From Bacillus sp. 2205SS5-2 (GTDB lineage Bacteria > Bacillota > Bacilli > Bacillales > Bacillaceae_K), in NCBI RefSeq assembly GCF_037024155.1, contig NZ_JAYKTS010000014.1, forward strand, positions 43,730 to 107,729: a stretch of DNA of 64,000 bases, read 5' to 3'. This document shows positions 1 through 9,344 of the stretch, one piece after another. The position numbers and the translations under genes were made by a program. The notes beneath the pieces are model-generated. The model ran no database searches and was not told the DNA's origin. It saw only the letters and a list, made by a program, of their open reading frames with translations. The stretch's first letter is position 1; the number at the start of each line of letters is the position of its first letter.

Positions 1-425
1 CCTTCCAGACACCGCAATAGATGAAAATGGATTCTAGTGGTTTAGTCTTAATCCTTTCAGTAAGCGATGATAAAGCAGGTACTAAGATGATCTTAGCACC
101 TGAAAGAGACACAAGTTGACAAACATTTCCGATGGTTAGAATGATGCCGCAACGGTGCATCTAGCGGAAATATGTCTGGTTATGACTGTGCTCACAGTCA
201 CTATAAACTTTATGAAAGTGCAGGTAAAAAACAAGAAAGTTACAAAAAAATTGATTAGCCATTTTGGGAGGGTGCTTTTTTGCGCCAAAATCAGCATCAA
301 AATCCATTTTCGTATAAATAGTTCCAACAATAAAGAATCTGACACCAGTGCGCTGAAGTTTTACCTCTCCGGGGGTCAGGCAATTTTTTTAGCGGTTGCT
401 TATTTCTAAATTTTCAAAAAACTAT
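1..425. other. Left-edge stretch without a recognisable gene
   Basis: I recognise no gene here. Short open frames exist on both strands but have no ribosome binding site or family resemblance. A small palindrome (8-base arms TGACTGTG and CACAGTCA, 2-base spacer) lies at 183-200. The end of the stretch leads into the promoter of the broken exporter gene. Confidence 0.4.
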
Positions 426-433
426 TAAAAAAA

Positions 434-483
434 GACAATAGTGTCGATATAATAATGATTAATAAACGACATGATTGTCGTTT
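434..483. promoter_or_regulatory. Two TetR-type palindromic operators around a promoter
   Basis: A -10 box TATAAT is at 448-453. Palindrome GACA-ATAG-TGTC (434-445) lies just upstream of it. Palindrome AAACGACA-tgat-TGTCGTTT (464-483) lies just downstream, before the exporter's ribosome binding site. Both share the pattern GACA-N4-TGTC, as expected for a dimeric repressor. The TetR-type gene at 1053 is the natural candidate to bind them. The second palindrome runs into T's, so it could also form a weak terminator. Confidence 0.55.
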
Positions 484-502
484 TTTTGAAGGGGGTGTCA
501 AA

Positions 503-1050
503 ATGGGTTCTTCAGTGAAAAAGAATAAACACGTCATCACCTTGATGACCGCACAAGCGATTTCAAGCTTAGGAGATTGGTTAAGTATTGTAGCGATTAT
601 TACGTTAGTTGGATTAAAATGGGAAGGTACGCCGATGCAAATGTCCTTTGTCATTTTAAGCTTGGCGATACCGATGGCTTTATTAGGACCAATCTCTGGA
701 ACCGTTGCAGATCGTATGGAACGGAAAAGACTGATGTTTTTTTCAGATGTGATCAGAGGTGGGCTCATTCTTTTATTGACTCTTGCAACGAATGTTTGGA
801 TGGTTTACGGGTGCTTGTTTCTCATTGGAATCTTCTCATCAATCTTTATACCAGCGAAGAATGGAAAATTAAAAGAATTTATTTAAGCACAAAGATTATT
901 GGTCCATTAATCAGTGGAATCCTTGTTTCAACGTTGGGAACATACAATGTTTTCTATCTTGATTCAGCAACCTTTTTCATCTCAGCCACCCTCATTTTCT
1001 TTTTACCTGAAGCACTAAATGAACCAGAGGCTTCTGGGGGAGTGGAAAAA
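503..1050 (+). pseudogene. MFS transporter remnant (YfiS-like), frameshifted and truncated
   Basis: The first part (503-886, after GAAGGGGGTG) encodes the start of a major facilitator superfamily drug exporter: cytosolic N-terminus, helix 1 with SSLGDWLS, and the loop 2-3 region GTVADRMERKR typical of MFS proteins. After about residue 120 the frame is lost. A second frame from about 888 continues the family sequence with GPLISGILVSTLGT and a further helix, and the gene then stops at the TetR start. An internal segment and the whole C-terminal half are missing, against a usual length near 400 aa. Membrane protein in origin, not functional as read. The pairing with a TetR repressor recalls yfiR-yfiS of Bacillus subtilis. 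Confidence 0.75.
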
Positions 1051-1052
1051 AG

Positions 1053-1679
1053 ATGCCACCGAAAGTCAATCAAGAACACAAGAATCAACGTCGATCTAAG
1101 ATATTAAAAGCAGCAGAAGCGGTATTTATCGAGAACGGCTATGAAAAAACGACTATGAAAGATGTTATGGATAAATCTGATGTGAGTCGAGGTGGATTGT
1201 ATCAATATTTCGCGAATAAGGAAGATTTATTTGAAGCGTTGATCTCAGAAGATGCGACGGAGAATATCGATAGTTCTCTAGAGGATATGGTAAAACAGAA
1301 AGGCTCCTATTGGGATATTTTATTAGTGACATTTCTTGGTGAGGAAAAAAAACCAACCAATAAGATGGATCCATTAGCACCTTCAAAGCTTGAGTTCTTT
1401 ATTACAAGAAGAAATGAAACAAAAAGGAAGGATCATGCTAAACAACGGTATCTTCAATTCTATCAAATGATCAATAAAATAATTGAAGCGGGCGTAAAGG
1501 CAGGAGAATTTTCTCCACGATTTGATATAGGTGTGATTTCAAAGTCCATTATTTCTTATACTGATGGTCTAGCATTAGATCATGCCATATTAGATTCTGA
1601 AAGCATTCAATTAAAAGAGCAAACGGAATTATTATTTGAATATATTAGATGGGCTTTACATGTTAAAGAATCAAAATAG
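1053..1679 (+). CDS. TetR/AcrR family transcriptional regulator (YfiR-like)
   Basis: 208-aa cytosolic DNA-binding repressor. Residues about 15-60 form the TetR helix-turn-helix: the segment starting KILKAAEAVFIENGYEKTT, followed by SRGGLYQYFANKEDLFEA. The rest is the helical ligand-binding domain. ATG follows GGGGGAG at a normal distance. It overlaps the end of the broken exporter gene, so regulator and former target were neighbours, and two palindromes upstream of the exporter are likely operators. The protein resembles B. subtilis YfiR in its opening (MPPKVNQEHKNQRR) and layout. With the exporter broken, any remaining target may lie elsewhere. The family is clear; the ligand is unknown. Confidence 0.9.
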   Translation: MPPKVNQEHKNQRRSKILKAAEAVFIENGYEKTTMKDVMDKSDVSRGGLYQYFANKEDLFEALISEDATENIDSSLEDMVKQKGSYWDILLVTFLGEEKKPTNKMDPLAPSKLEFFITRRNETKRKDHAKQRYLQFYQMINKIIEAGVKAGEFSPRFDIGVISKSIISYTDGLALDHAILDSESIQLKEQTELLFEYIRWALHVKESK

Positions 1680-2573
1680 AATATTAAAAAGGGCCTGACC
1701 CTTACTAAGAACTTTGACGGTTTAACTTTCATAGAATTTTTGAAAACTCCTTGATACATTCAAAGATAAATTAGCCCATACATTTTTGGTTATAAATACG
1801 GTCCAATTGCATAGTGGCATAAATTTTTGTAACCCCTGAACAGTGTCATAAAAGAGTATATGTTGAGGTTCTTCAACAGAGAAAAGAGTTTATTTTAAGT
1901 AAGCGAAACGATAACACCCTCAACGTTGGACTATATTTACAAGGAACTGGAGCCCACTTGAGAAAGTGGCTTTAATCCAATGAAAGAAAGAGAAGAAACC
2001 GAATAAAGCACAACCATTTAACATCGTGCTGCTCTTTTCCAACTAGAACAGAGCAAGATTAAGTTCTATTTGGAGAAGGTCTGCAAGCAAAGCGCGGTAG
2101 ATTCACTCTATACTGACTCTAGTAAACAAGCAAAATGCGACAACTGTCTTGCTAAAATATGTCTCTGAATGAAAGTCAAACTGTTTAAAGAAGGCTGTTT
2201 TGGCAAAGATTGTGGCCTTTCGTATCAATTTATTATCTAGGATAGAGCTTTATTTCGGGCATCATTTCGTTTATTTTTGATATAAATCAACAGTGAAATG
2301 GAGGATTTAGTCAAAAATCAGATGAAAGAGCAACAATGTATACGAAAAGAGCCATAAAAAAAGAAACTATCATGCTGACAGATATTCTAAAGAGTATATA
2401 GAAGAAATGTTAGGTTTTACTGGGTAATATGAAAGGTCAAAATACTAGCAATAATTTTGTTAAATCAGCAGGGTTCAGGCAAAGGATTATCCGATTTACT
2501 AAAAAATTATTTCTATACTTAGTGCGAACTAGGGGTTATTTATATTATGCACGAAAGGCTGTGAAGTTATTTG
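1680..2573. other. Gene-free stretch containing a MITE-like repeat
   Basis: No credible gene was found; every frame is broken by stops. The stretch begins with a short motif (GGCCTGACCC) similar to one after the gene ending at 49077. It contains one copy of the MITE-like repeat at 2190-2354. The remainder looks like degraded mobile or coding DNA that I cannot identify. Confidence 0.5.
2190..2354. repeat. MITE-like element, copy 1
   Basis: An element of about 165 bp whose ends are imperfect inverted repeats (AAGGCTGTTTTGGCAAAG at the left, ACGAAAAGAGCC at the right). The same sequence, diverged but collinear, is at 41101-41275. Shared internal blocks include GGCATCATTTC, GAAATGGA and GATTTA. 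It encodes nothing and fits a non-autonomous transposable element. Confidence 0.65.
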
Positions 2574-3245
2574 ATGGGTTACAAAGCAATGCTATTTGAT
2601 TTAGATGATACTTTACTTGATCGGGATAAGGCAGTAGATAACATGTTTTTAATTATGTTAGAAAAGTGGTATGAGGGGATTACACTTCCAGCAAAAAATA
2701 AAATGTTGAAGAGATTCAAAGAATATGACAAAAGAAGCTATGGCTATAGTGACAAAACAACCGTCTTGGAATCATTTTTTGATGAGTTTCCACCAAAGTA
2801 TAGATTGCCAAGCAATTCCATCCAAGATTTTTGGAATCATCATTTTCCTCAATGTTTTTCGATAAACCAACATACTATAAATATCGTAAATACTATTAAG
2901 AAGCATGGTAAAGTTGCCATTATAACAAACGGTACAATTCAGAGGCAAAAAGCTAAAATAATGAACACTCATTTAAGTGAATGTTTTGATATAATCATTA
3001 TTTCTGAAGAAGTGGGGTTTAGCAAACCTGACAAACGCATATTTGAATTAGCCTTAGATAAGCTAAATGTGCAACCGGAAGAAGCATTATTCGTAGGAGA
3101 TGACATAGAAAAGGATATTGGTGGTTCTCAAAATGCAAATATAAAGGGGGTATGGTTCAATCCACATAGGATCAAGAATGGTTCCGAAATAAAACCATAT
3201 GCCGAGATCAATTCTTTTGCTAGATTACTAAGTTATTTTACATAG
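2574..3245 (+). CDS. HAD-superfamily hydrolase (YjjG-like nucleotidase type)
   Basis: 223-aa soluble HAD phosphatase. Motif I is FDLDDTLLDRD near the N-terminus (the first Asp is the nucleophile). Motif II is AIITNGT. Motif III is SKPDKRIF with its Lys. Motif IV is FVGDDIEKDIGGS. The helical cap lies between motifs I and II, as in the C1-cap YjjG/HAD-IA group that hydrolyses small phosphates or nucleotides. I chose the ATG at 2574 over the adjoining TTG at 2571; the ribosome binding site is weak. It stands alone between degenerate sequences and has no visible operon partner. All catalytic residues are present, so activity is likely. The substrate cannot be named. Confidence 0.85.
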   Translation: MGYKAMLFDLDDTLLDRDKAVDNMFLIMLEKWYEGITLPAKNKMLKRFKEYDKRSYGYSDKTTVLESFFDEFPPKYRLPSNSIQDFWNHHFPQCFSINQHTINIVNTIKKHGKVAIITNGTIQRQKAKIMNTHLSECFDIIIISEEVGFSKPDKRIFELALDKLNVQPEEALFVGDDIEKDIGGSQNANIKGVWFNPHRIKNGSEIKPYAEINSFARLLSYFT

Positions 3246-3494
3246 GAATAATGAGGGTAGGTAGATTCACTTCAATGGATAAAATAGAAAATAAAGGATA
3301 TCTTTAGAGGGTAAAGGTAATACGAAATAATTGATGATAACTTAGAAAATTTGTTTAACAATTAGAGGCGGTAGTTGAAAAGCTCGATACTCCAATAAAC
3401 TTGCATACAAAAGGAAATTTTTGTTCTATAGATTTCACTATTAAACTTTAACACAGTCAAAAAATAAGAAGGATAGAATAATAGGAGGTGAAAA

Positions 3495-3659
3495 ATGAAA
3501 ATTGGTTGTAATTAGAAATGGTCTTGTGGCTCAGGTGGGGAATGTAAAACTGGCTGTATAGAGAATCCAAAGTTATGCAGAAGTAGTATAAAAGAAACTA
3601 ATACTCATGTAGAAGTGCAAGTATGGGGAAAAGGTATCTTAAACTGTCCCCTTTGTTAA
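3495..3659 (+). pseudogene. Cysteine-rich small protein with in-frame TAG
   Basis: After a perfect AGGAGGTG site, an ATG opens a 54-codon frame broken only by TAG at codon 7 (3513-3515). Read through, it has about seven cysteines, with spaced Cys in WSCGSGGECKTGC and a C-terminal CPLC pair, so it would be a metal-binding or disulfide-rich peptide. I do not recognise the family. The single stop and good initiation region suggest a recently disabled gene. Re-initiation downstream is not supported by any ATG with a ribosome binding site. Confidence 0.4.
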
Positions 3660-3984
3660 GGACAATTTAAAAAAGCTTATGCTGATTATGGAAGGTGAGT
3701 TCTGTATTGAATAGGGGTCATCACTTTATAAAATCCATTGATATCTATTGTGATTGTAGTAGGTCATCTGTCTCTCACGCTTCCTGAATAACAGGCACCA
3801 TTATTTTAGTATTTGAAGAGAGAACCGTCACGATGCCCCCAATTTTTCCTATAATTCACCTGGAATAACATTTTAATATTTACAGTAAGATAGTTTATAA
3901 AATAATATTTTTCTATACGATATAACGTAAAACATAGTTTTTAGACACAGATGATCTGAAGGAAACAAAGAAGTGAGGTAAACG

Positions 3985-4297
3985 ATGTCATATAATGGGG
4001 GACTGATGACCGAAGCCATGTAGTACTTGCGCTAATGCGACTTAATCATAGGTATCAGTTAATGCAAGCAATTACAGAAGTGTCGGGTGGCAAAGTAAAT
4101 ATGGGGCCGGAACACTTTGCAGAGGACTCTCACGGATGCAAAAAGACGGACTTATTTCCTTAGCAGAAAATGGTGGTAGAAGGAAGACCTACCTCATCAC
4201 ACCAGAAGGAGAAAGAGCGCTGAGAATAGAATATGGTCGATTAAAAGGCCTGATAGAAGAAAATGAAATTTTAGAAGGAGGAGATGATAATGAATAA
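3985..4297 (+). pseudogene. PadR-family regulator remnant
   Basis: Pieces of a PadR winged-helix repressor can be read in changing frames. The last part, about 4110-4297, is the clearest (RMQKDGLISLAENGG then RKTYLITPEGERAL), the winged-helix end and start of the dimer helix. The N-terminal part is split by a stop and frameshifts. The remnant overlaps the start of the DUF2812 gene. PadR/DUF2812 pairs are a known arrangement in Firmicutes, so this was probably the repressor of that gene. Confidence 0.6.
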
Positions 4298-5486
4298 AAC
4301 GGTCCTCAAATTTCGCCCCAATAATTATTTGGAAATCGGAGAGCATGAAAGCTGGTTGGCAGACATGGCAGCTAAGGGACTTTACCTCGAAAAGATGGGA
4401 ATCATTTTTGCTAAGTTTGTGAAAGGTGAACCGGAGAATATGAGGTACAGAATTGATGTTTCCACCAAAAAGAGCGTCGATTCAGATCAAATACATAAGT
4501 ATGCGGAAAGTGGTTGGGATTATGTAACGAGCTATGGTTTATTTCATGTGTTTTCATCACCCGCCGAGCTCGATGCACCAGAACTTTATTCAAATCCTGT
4601 CGAGCAAGCTTATACATTAAAGGAATTAGACAAGAATTTAGCTCTGAAGGCCGTTATCAGTACATTCGGAATGCTATTGATAACGGCGTTATTGTCTTCC
4701 ATTTGGTTTCTTGACGGGACACCTTATTTCTTTATGGTGGAAGGAGGGGCTATAACACATCTAATAATAATCATTTCCTTTGGATACTCCTCCTATACTT
4801 TGCTACAAGCAGCCTCATCCATTCGTTCGTTGCGGAAAATGATGATCGAAGGAAAACCGATTGATCATCATGCTCCATGGAAGAAGAACCACCGATTACA
4901 AGCTATCATCGGATTTATTCTAACTGTATTGCTAGGGTTGGGTGCCAGCATCCCGTTGATACAGATGGCAAAGGTTGAATCGAAAACTTTGACCGAAACA
5001 AGCTTTGATCTGCCGATTATCAGATTAGCAGATGTCGAGAAGAATCCAGCTTTGCTACGAGAGGAAGCATCCTTTATGAGCGGAAATGTGGATCGTGGTA
5101 ATCAATATACGTATGAGTGGAGTCCGTTAGCACCCGTGCAATATGACACCAACGAAAACGGCGTGGTTCCAGGAGAAATGTGGAAGGACGGGAGCGGTGA
5201 ATATACACCATCCATTACATCAAAGGTTTATCAGCTGAGAATACCTATTATGGCGGATCATTTGATTTCCGATTTAATCAAGAAATATATACATGATGAC
5301 AGTGAAGAATTTATGGAAACAAGGCATCCAGAATTTGATCTTTTAATCGTTCATGAGAACGCTAAGAAGAAAGAAGTTTTTGCTGCAAAAGGAAAAGCCG
5401 TCATCCATGTTCGTTATTATGGCTATGCAGAACTCAATTCAGTGATTGAAAACATCGTTGAGAAGATTAATTTACTAGCAGATTAG
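4290..5486 (+). CDS. DUF2812 domain membrane protein
   Basis: 398-aa protein starting with the DUF2812 domain (residues about 1-110; LAdMAAKGLYLEKMG and the aromatic-rich DYVTSYGLFHVFSS segment). Hydrophobic segments follow near residues 120-140 (FGMLLITALLSSIWFL), 150-170 and 205-225, then a C-terminal extracytoplasmic or cytosolic domain of about 170 residues. The start is the ATG at 4290, 6 bases after GAAGGAGGAG; the ATG at 4284 sits too close. It follows and overlaps a PadR remnant, the usual partner of this family, so it has probably lost its repressor. The molecular function of DUF2812 proteins is not established. Confidence 0.8.
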   Translation: MNKTVLKFRPNNYLEIGEHESWLADMAAKGLYLEKMGIIFAKFVKGEPENMRYRIDVSTKKSVDSDQIHKYAESGWDYVTSYGLFHVFSSPAELDAPELYSNPVEQAYTLKELDKNLALKAVISTFGMLLITALLSSIWFLDGTPYFFMVEGGAITHLIIIISFGYSSYTLLQAASSIRSLRKMMIEGKPIDHHAPWKKNHRLQAIIGFILTVLLGLGASIPLIQMAKVESKTLTETSFDLPIIRLADVEKNPALLREEASFMSGNVDRGNQYTYEWSPLAPVQYDTNENGVVPGEMWKDGSGEYTPSITSKVYQLRIPIMADHLISDLIKKYIHDDSEEFMETRHPEFDLLIVHENAKKKEVFAAKGKAVIHVRYYGYAELNSVIENIVEKINLLAD

Positions 5487-6259
5487 AGTCTTGTGAAGTA
5501 GGAGGATCCTCACGATGTTTCTCATAAAACGTTCCATCGTCTCAATCAAGGAAAACCCTTTCAGAAAATCCTTACAGAATTAGGTGTTGAATTCAGTACA
5601 TCATCGCAGAACAACGGGTGTGAAGATCTTAGGACTAACAGCTCATGCAGAGAGAACGTTTTTGAACGCTACGTACTGGTCATATATAACTTCCTTCTCG
5701 TAAAGCAGCTGATTCCAATAAACCCATCTTGAACACAGAATAACCTCTACATCACTCCTTTTTCAAGGGTCTTGAACCCTTATCAATTGAGTGGATATGG
5801 TGTTTTATTAATCGTTGATAGAGTTAGTGAGCCAGGGACTAACCCTCTGGCTCTTTACCAATATTTAATGGTGAAATATTGTTTAGATTTAGTAACTACA
5901 AATACCTCCAAATTTTTGTTGAAATTATTGGGGGGACAATCATGAGTTGAATCTAGAGCTAAAGATTTCTTTTTTATTTGAAAGGCTCTTTTCGTATCCT
6001 TTTCTTTCTGAAATATCCTTATCTGACTTCTGTCTAGCCCGCAAAATGTAGGATATAAAAAGAAAAGTTGAGAGTCCTGAAGAATCAATAGGGTAAGCGT
6101 TAGTCATGAGAACATACCGGAAGAACCGTGCCCATGGACATGTATGTAATAGAAAAATGTAAGTTTCACTTTATTAAAGTAATCTGCCCAATATCGGAAT
6201 AAAGAAAAAGCTGCAGATCAGCTGTGGATTCTCAGCAATCCCACCCGTTTGGTGTAGTT
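5487..6259. other. Gene-free stretch with a terminator and a repeat end
   Basis: No intact gene. From 5515 a 22-codon start (MFLIKRSIVSIKENPF) could be the beginning of an FtsX-like permease; this is weak. A terminator is at 5829-5856. A 13-base end of the MITE-like family (AAGGCTCTTTTCG) is at 5982-5994. At about 6109-6139 there is a 29-base motif shared, with 4 mismatches, with 46315-46343. Confidence 0.45.
5829..5856. terminator. Rho-independent terminator-like hairpin
   Basis: Stem GAGCCA-GGG / CCC-TC-TGGCTC with a 5-base loop ACTAA, followed by a short T run. It probably once ended the DUF2812 operon. Confidence 0.55.
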
Positions 6260-6874
6260 CTACTCTTTCTGACTATAGAATCCATAAGCAATAGTTCCAA
6301 GTAAAAGACCTATTCCACTTCCTAAAGAAATTGAAAAATACTTGAGAGATTGGTTCAAATAATACGCCAAGAATTACTCCGATACCTCCACCAAAAATCA
6401 TTCCCAGTGGTATTAGACTATCTATAAAATCTTTGTTTTTCACACCTAATATTCTTCCTTTCTATACTACGTTATTGATAATTTATATTATTATATTCTT
6501 TCAACAAAAAAGTTCTTTTTTAGGGTCCTTTTGTAAATTAAATCTAACCACTTCTTATTCAGATTAAATTCCGGTTTGTTGAAGATTCCGCTAGCCCGGT
6601 CCAGCAATTGTGAAATAACAATTTAGCATTTATTCCTTCTATTTTCATCTCGTTTTTTTCGAGCAATTCTATTCAGTGTTTTAAAGAGGATAACTCCTTC
6701 ATAATTCCTGTATCATTATTCTTTTTTGAGTTTTCTGTATGCTTATAGATTTGATTGACACCCCAAAACACTAAATTGTACTTTAGCTGAATATATTTCT
6801 GTTTATATAATACCATAAAAAGTAAATTGATCCTTGTCAAACTCAATAGCAACAATTTTCTCGAAAAGAGCCTT
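5982..6874. repeat. Segment bounded by inverted MITE-type ends
   Basis: AAGGCTCTTTTCG at 5982-5994 and its exact inverse CGAAAAGAGCCTT at 6862-6874 bound about 890 bp. The same end sequence bounds the two MITE-like elements at 2190 and 41101. The segment could be a decayed larger element of the same family or two solo ends. It contains a broken membrane-protein gene on the minus strand. Confidence 0.45.
6260..6443 (-). pseudogene. Small glycine-rich two-helix membrane protein, frameshifted
   Basis: Read from GTG at 6443, the first half gives KNKDFIDSLIPLGMIFGGG then IGVILGVLF. A one-base shift near 6345 is needed to continue with SISLGSGIGLLLGTIAYGF and the stop at 6260-6262. Both halves are glycine-zipper transmembrane segments of a protein of about 60 aa. 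Bacillus genomes carry many such small membrane proteins of unknown role; I do not know this one. The frameshift makes it a pseudogene unless it is a sequence error. Confidence 0.5.
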
Positions 6875-7479
6875 CTTTTTAAACCTCAGTAGGACGTTAT
6901 AGTACGTCGGTAATCCAGCAATTTCCCCCACTAAAAAAGTGATTTACTAGAGTTTTTTCGTCTATGTCTTCGATTTGAAAGATACTTCCTTTCCCTAACA
7001 AACGGACCGAAATGAGGGCTATAGACACGTGAGATAAATGGTAGATGTAAAAGTGTTTTCTTCACGAAAGAAATTGAGTTAAGTACTCCCGCTGTTACAA
7101 TTCATCGACATAATCAAGAAGATAGACAATCCCTCCGTCTGCCGTTGCGCTCTCCAAAGTGGGTTCAATAGAAAGTGTTCCTATTCTCGTACGAACTGCG
7201 TAATAAACATTCACTAGAAGGTACTCTTTCCATTGGATAGTTTGCTTCGTGTAAACCCTATTATATTAATGGTTAGCGCATTTTTTTATTCTTTTATCGA
7301 AATTATCTTTCAAATCTAGGGTGATGACACAAACCAAATTGTTTTCACTTCATAGATTGATAGTATTACACTTAACATCTATCATTTGCAGCACTAGATG
7401 TTAGTGTAATCGGCCTGCCCAGTACTAATAAGACAGGTTTTTTAAAATCTAATGAAAGAAAAAGGAGGTGAGAGAATAT
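6444..7479. other. Gene-free stretch upstream of the beta-propeller gene
   Basis: I see no intact gene. Two minus-strand fragments read like coding remnants: about 6505-6620 (an end of the form NKKWLDLIYKRTLKK) and about 7098-7225 (IGTLSIEPTLESATADGG followed by IVYLLDYVDEL). I cannot name either. The stretch also holds one repeat end (6862-6874) and a long inverted repeat at 7365-7410. Confidence 0.4.
7365..7410. promoter_or_regulatory. Long inverted repeat upstream of beta-propeller gene
   Basis: Arms ATTACACTTAACATCTA (7365-7381) and TAGATGTTAGTGTAAT (7395-7410) pair over 16 bases with one bulge and a 13-base loop. There is no T run directly after it. About 20 bases further on, a weaker CCTG/CAGG hairpin does run into T's. 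It lies 70 bases before the beta-propeller start, so it is either a terminator-like structure or an operator. Confidence 0.45.
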
Positions 7480-8499
7480 ATGAACAAGGATAAAGGATTC
7501 ATTTATGTCAGTAATCGTGGTTCTGATACGGTTTCAGTTATAGATGTTGATTCAAACAAAGAAATCAAACAAATCCCAGTAGGACAAAGACCATTTGATA
7601 TTAACATCACTCCAGATAATAACTTTCTTTATGTAGCAAATAGATGTTCAAATGATATTTCGGTCATTAAAATCAAAAAAAATAAAGTAACTAAAACCAT
7701 TAAGGTTGGAAAAACACCAATCGATATTGACTTCCAGCCTGGAGGAGACTTTAACTTCAGTGTAAATAATGGTTCCAATAATATCTCTGTCATTGACATT
7801 CAAAAAAACAAAGTTATTAAGGATATAAAAATTGGAAAGCAACCGTTTACTTCGAGTTTTACTACGAATGGAGATTATTACTATGCTTGTAATACAGGAT
7901 CTAATAGTGTTTCTGTCGTAGACGCAGCCAAACTAAAAGAAATCAAACAAATTAAAGTAGGAAAACAACCATTTCAGGCACGTGTATCTCGAAATAATGA
8001 ACAGGTTTATGTACCAAACAACGGTTCTAATACCGTTTCTGTCATCGACACGGCCACTAACAAAGAGATTAAGCAAATCAAAGTTGGAAAACAACCATCA
8101 CGAACCTTTGTATCACGAGATAACCGGTTGGTTTTTGTAAGTAATACGGGATCCAATAGTGTATCGGTGATAGATATTGCCACATTGAAGGTCATTAAAG
8201 AGATTAAAGTTGGGAAAGGACCTTTTTTTGGAATGTTCACCCCAGATGGAAGTTCATATTATGTAAGCAATACAGGCGGCAAAACTCTATCGATCATTGA
8301 TGTAGCCACATTGGCAGAAATTAAGCGAATTAAAGTTGGTGAGAATCCAGCAGTTGGCAGATTTACACAAGATGGAACTCACTTTTATATTCCGAACTCT
8401 GGTTCAGACACCGTATCAGTTATTGATACATGTACACTTAAAGAGGTTAAAAAAATAAAGGTAGGAAAACTACCAGAACAGGCCTTCTTTGTTTTATAA
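7480..8499 (+). CDS. YVTN-type beta-propeller repeat protein
   Basis: 339-aa protein made almost entirely of eight repeats of about 42 residues. Each carries the pattern VSNxGSNTVSVIDxA-xxxEIKQIKVGKQP, the signature of YVTN/YncE-like beta-propellers (seven- or eight-bladed discs that bind proteins or cofactors). No signal peptide or transmembrane helix is seen, so it is cytosolic or carried to a surface by assembly. The start is the ATG at 7480, 9 bases after AAAGGAGGTG; the GTG inside that site at 7468 is unlikely. It is followed 74 bp later by the DUF6143-like gene. A related propeller at 55623-57008 has a sigma-K-like promoter, so a spore-surface role is possible for both (inference). Confidence 0.85.
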   Translation: MNKDKGFIYVSNRGSDTVSVIDVDSNKEIKQIPVGQRPFDINITPDNNFLYVANRCSNDISVIKIKKNKVTKTIKVGKTPIDIDFQPGGDFNFSVNNGSNNISVIDIQKNKVIKDIKIGKQPFTSSFTTNGDYYYACNTGSNSVSVVDAAKLKEIKQIKVGKQPFQARVSRNNEQVYVPNNGSNTVSVIDTATNKEIKQIKVGKQPSRTFVSRDNRLVFVSNTGSNSVSVIDIATLKVIKEIKVGKGPFFGMFTPDGSSYYVSNTGGKTLSIIDVATLAEIKRIKVGENPAVGRFTQDGTHFYIPNSGSDTVSVIDTCTLKEVKKIKVGKLPEQAFFVL

Positions 8500-8573
8500 C
8501 AACTGAAGAATGATAGAAGATCAGTTCCTCAGGTCGTTCTATTAATAGAAATAATTGGATTGGAGGAAACAAA

Positions 8574-9092
8574 ATGGGAAATTCGATTAAACCTGTTGCT
8601 AATATTATCAATTCCGCTTTTCAATCCTCAAAGGGAAGAAATTTTGCTGGACTAACGGACTTATTAACATTTGGAGAAAATACTGTAGCTTGGGGTCGTC
8701 TCTTTAATCCGCCTACCTCTAAAATTGATTTATTTTTTGACTTCTTTACGCTAACAAACTTCTCCACCTCTCCCTATACGGCCAATCTTTTCGTCGATGC
8801 AATCCCGCCTGGGGAAATTTTTACTTCCTCTAATGTAGGGAATTTAAACACCAATTTCAATACCAAGCCGCAAGGAGAATTGCAGTTCAATCCCTCGGTA
8901 GAAGGAGAAAAAATTGGGGGAGTGAATACTGTTCTAAGACGAGTACCCGCAAATGAAACGATAACGAGTGGACAAATTAGTGGGAAAATTATCATTGCCC
9001 CTGGTAATTCCATTCTATTCTTATTAACAAGTGATGAAGTTGTAAAAGCTAGAATTGGATTTGAATGGTGGGAGGGGACAAATATCTTTTAA
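8574..9092 (+). CDS. DUF6143-like conserved hypothetical protein
   Basis: 172-aa soluble protein with a good site (GGAGGAAAC, 5 bases before ATG). The sequence alternates short beta-strands with Pro, Gly and Asn turns (GRLFNPPTSKIDLFFDFFT, IIAPGNSILFLL, IGFEWWEG) and looks like a single beta-sandwich. It resembles the family I know as DUF6143, found in spore-formers; I make that match from memory and with modest confidence. It probably shares a transcript with the beta-propeller gene upstream. No signal peptide. Function unknown; a structural surface protein is plausible given the neighbour. Confidence 0.7.
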   Translation: MGNSIKPVANIINSAFQSSKGRNFAGLTDLLTFGENTVAWGRLFNPPTSKIDLFFDFFTLTNFSTSPYTANLFVDAIPPGEIFTSSNVGNLNTNFNTKPQGELQFNPSVEGEKIGGVNTVLRRVPANETITSGQISGKIIIAPGNSILFLLTSDEVVKARIGFEWWEGTNIF

Positions 9093-9344
9093 AGGTTCTG
9101 GTTCGAAAACTTCCATATCCATGCAAGTCCTCTCGGAAACTTGAGCTTAATGATGTTAGAATTTTAAAAGAGAAAGTGACCGCCAGTATGGAAAATTAAT
9201 ATTTTTTCAAATGGAAGAACTATCAACCTGAAATCACAATCTTAAAGGTATGTAGGAACCTCTATCTGGTCTAGTAGCTTCAACAGGAAATACGATTGGT
9301 TTTCACCTAAGTGATCAAAAGATATATAAGCAGCCGGGCGCGTT
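9093..9344. other. Intergenic stretch with 8-bp inverted repeat
   Basis: No gene seen. The inverted repeat AAGCAGCC (9328-9335) / GGCTGCTT (9358-9365) sits at the junction with the Tn3 transposase fragment and may be a terminator remnant. Confidence 0.4.

Noticed and set aside
577..1107. A continuous 176-codon plus-strand frame
   Set aside because: Only its second half matches the MFS family; the first half is a shadow of the real exporter frame.
7480..8499. Repeats in this gene as a DNA repeat array or CRISPR
   Set aside because: The periodicity of about 126 bases is that of in-frame 42-residue propeller blades in an open coding frame.
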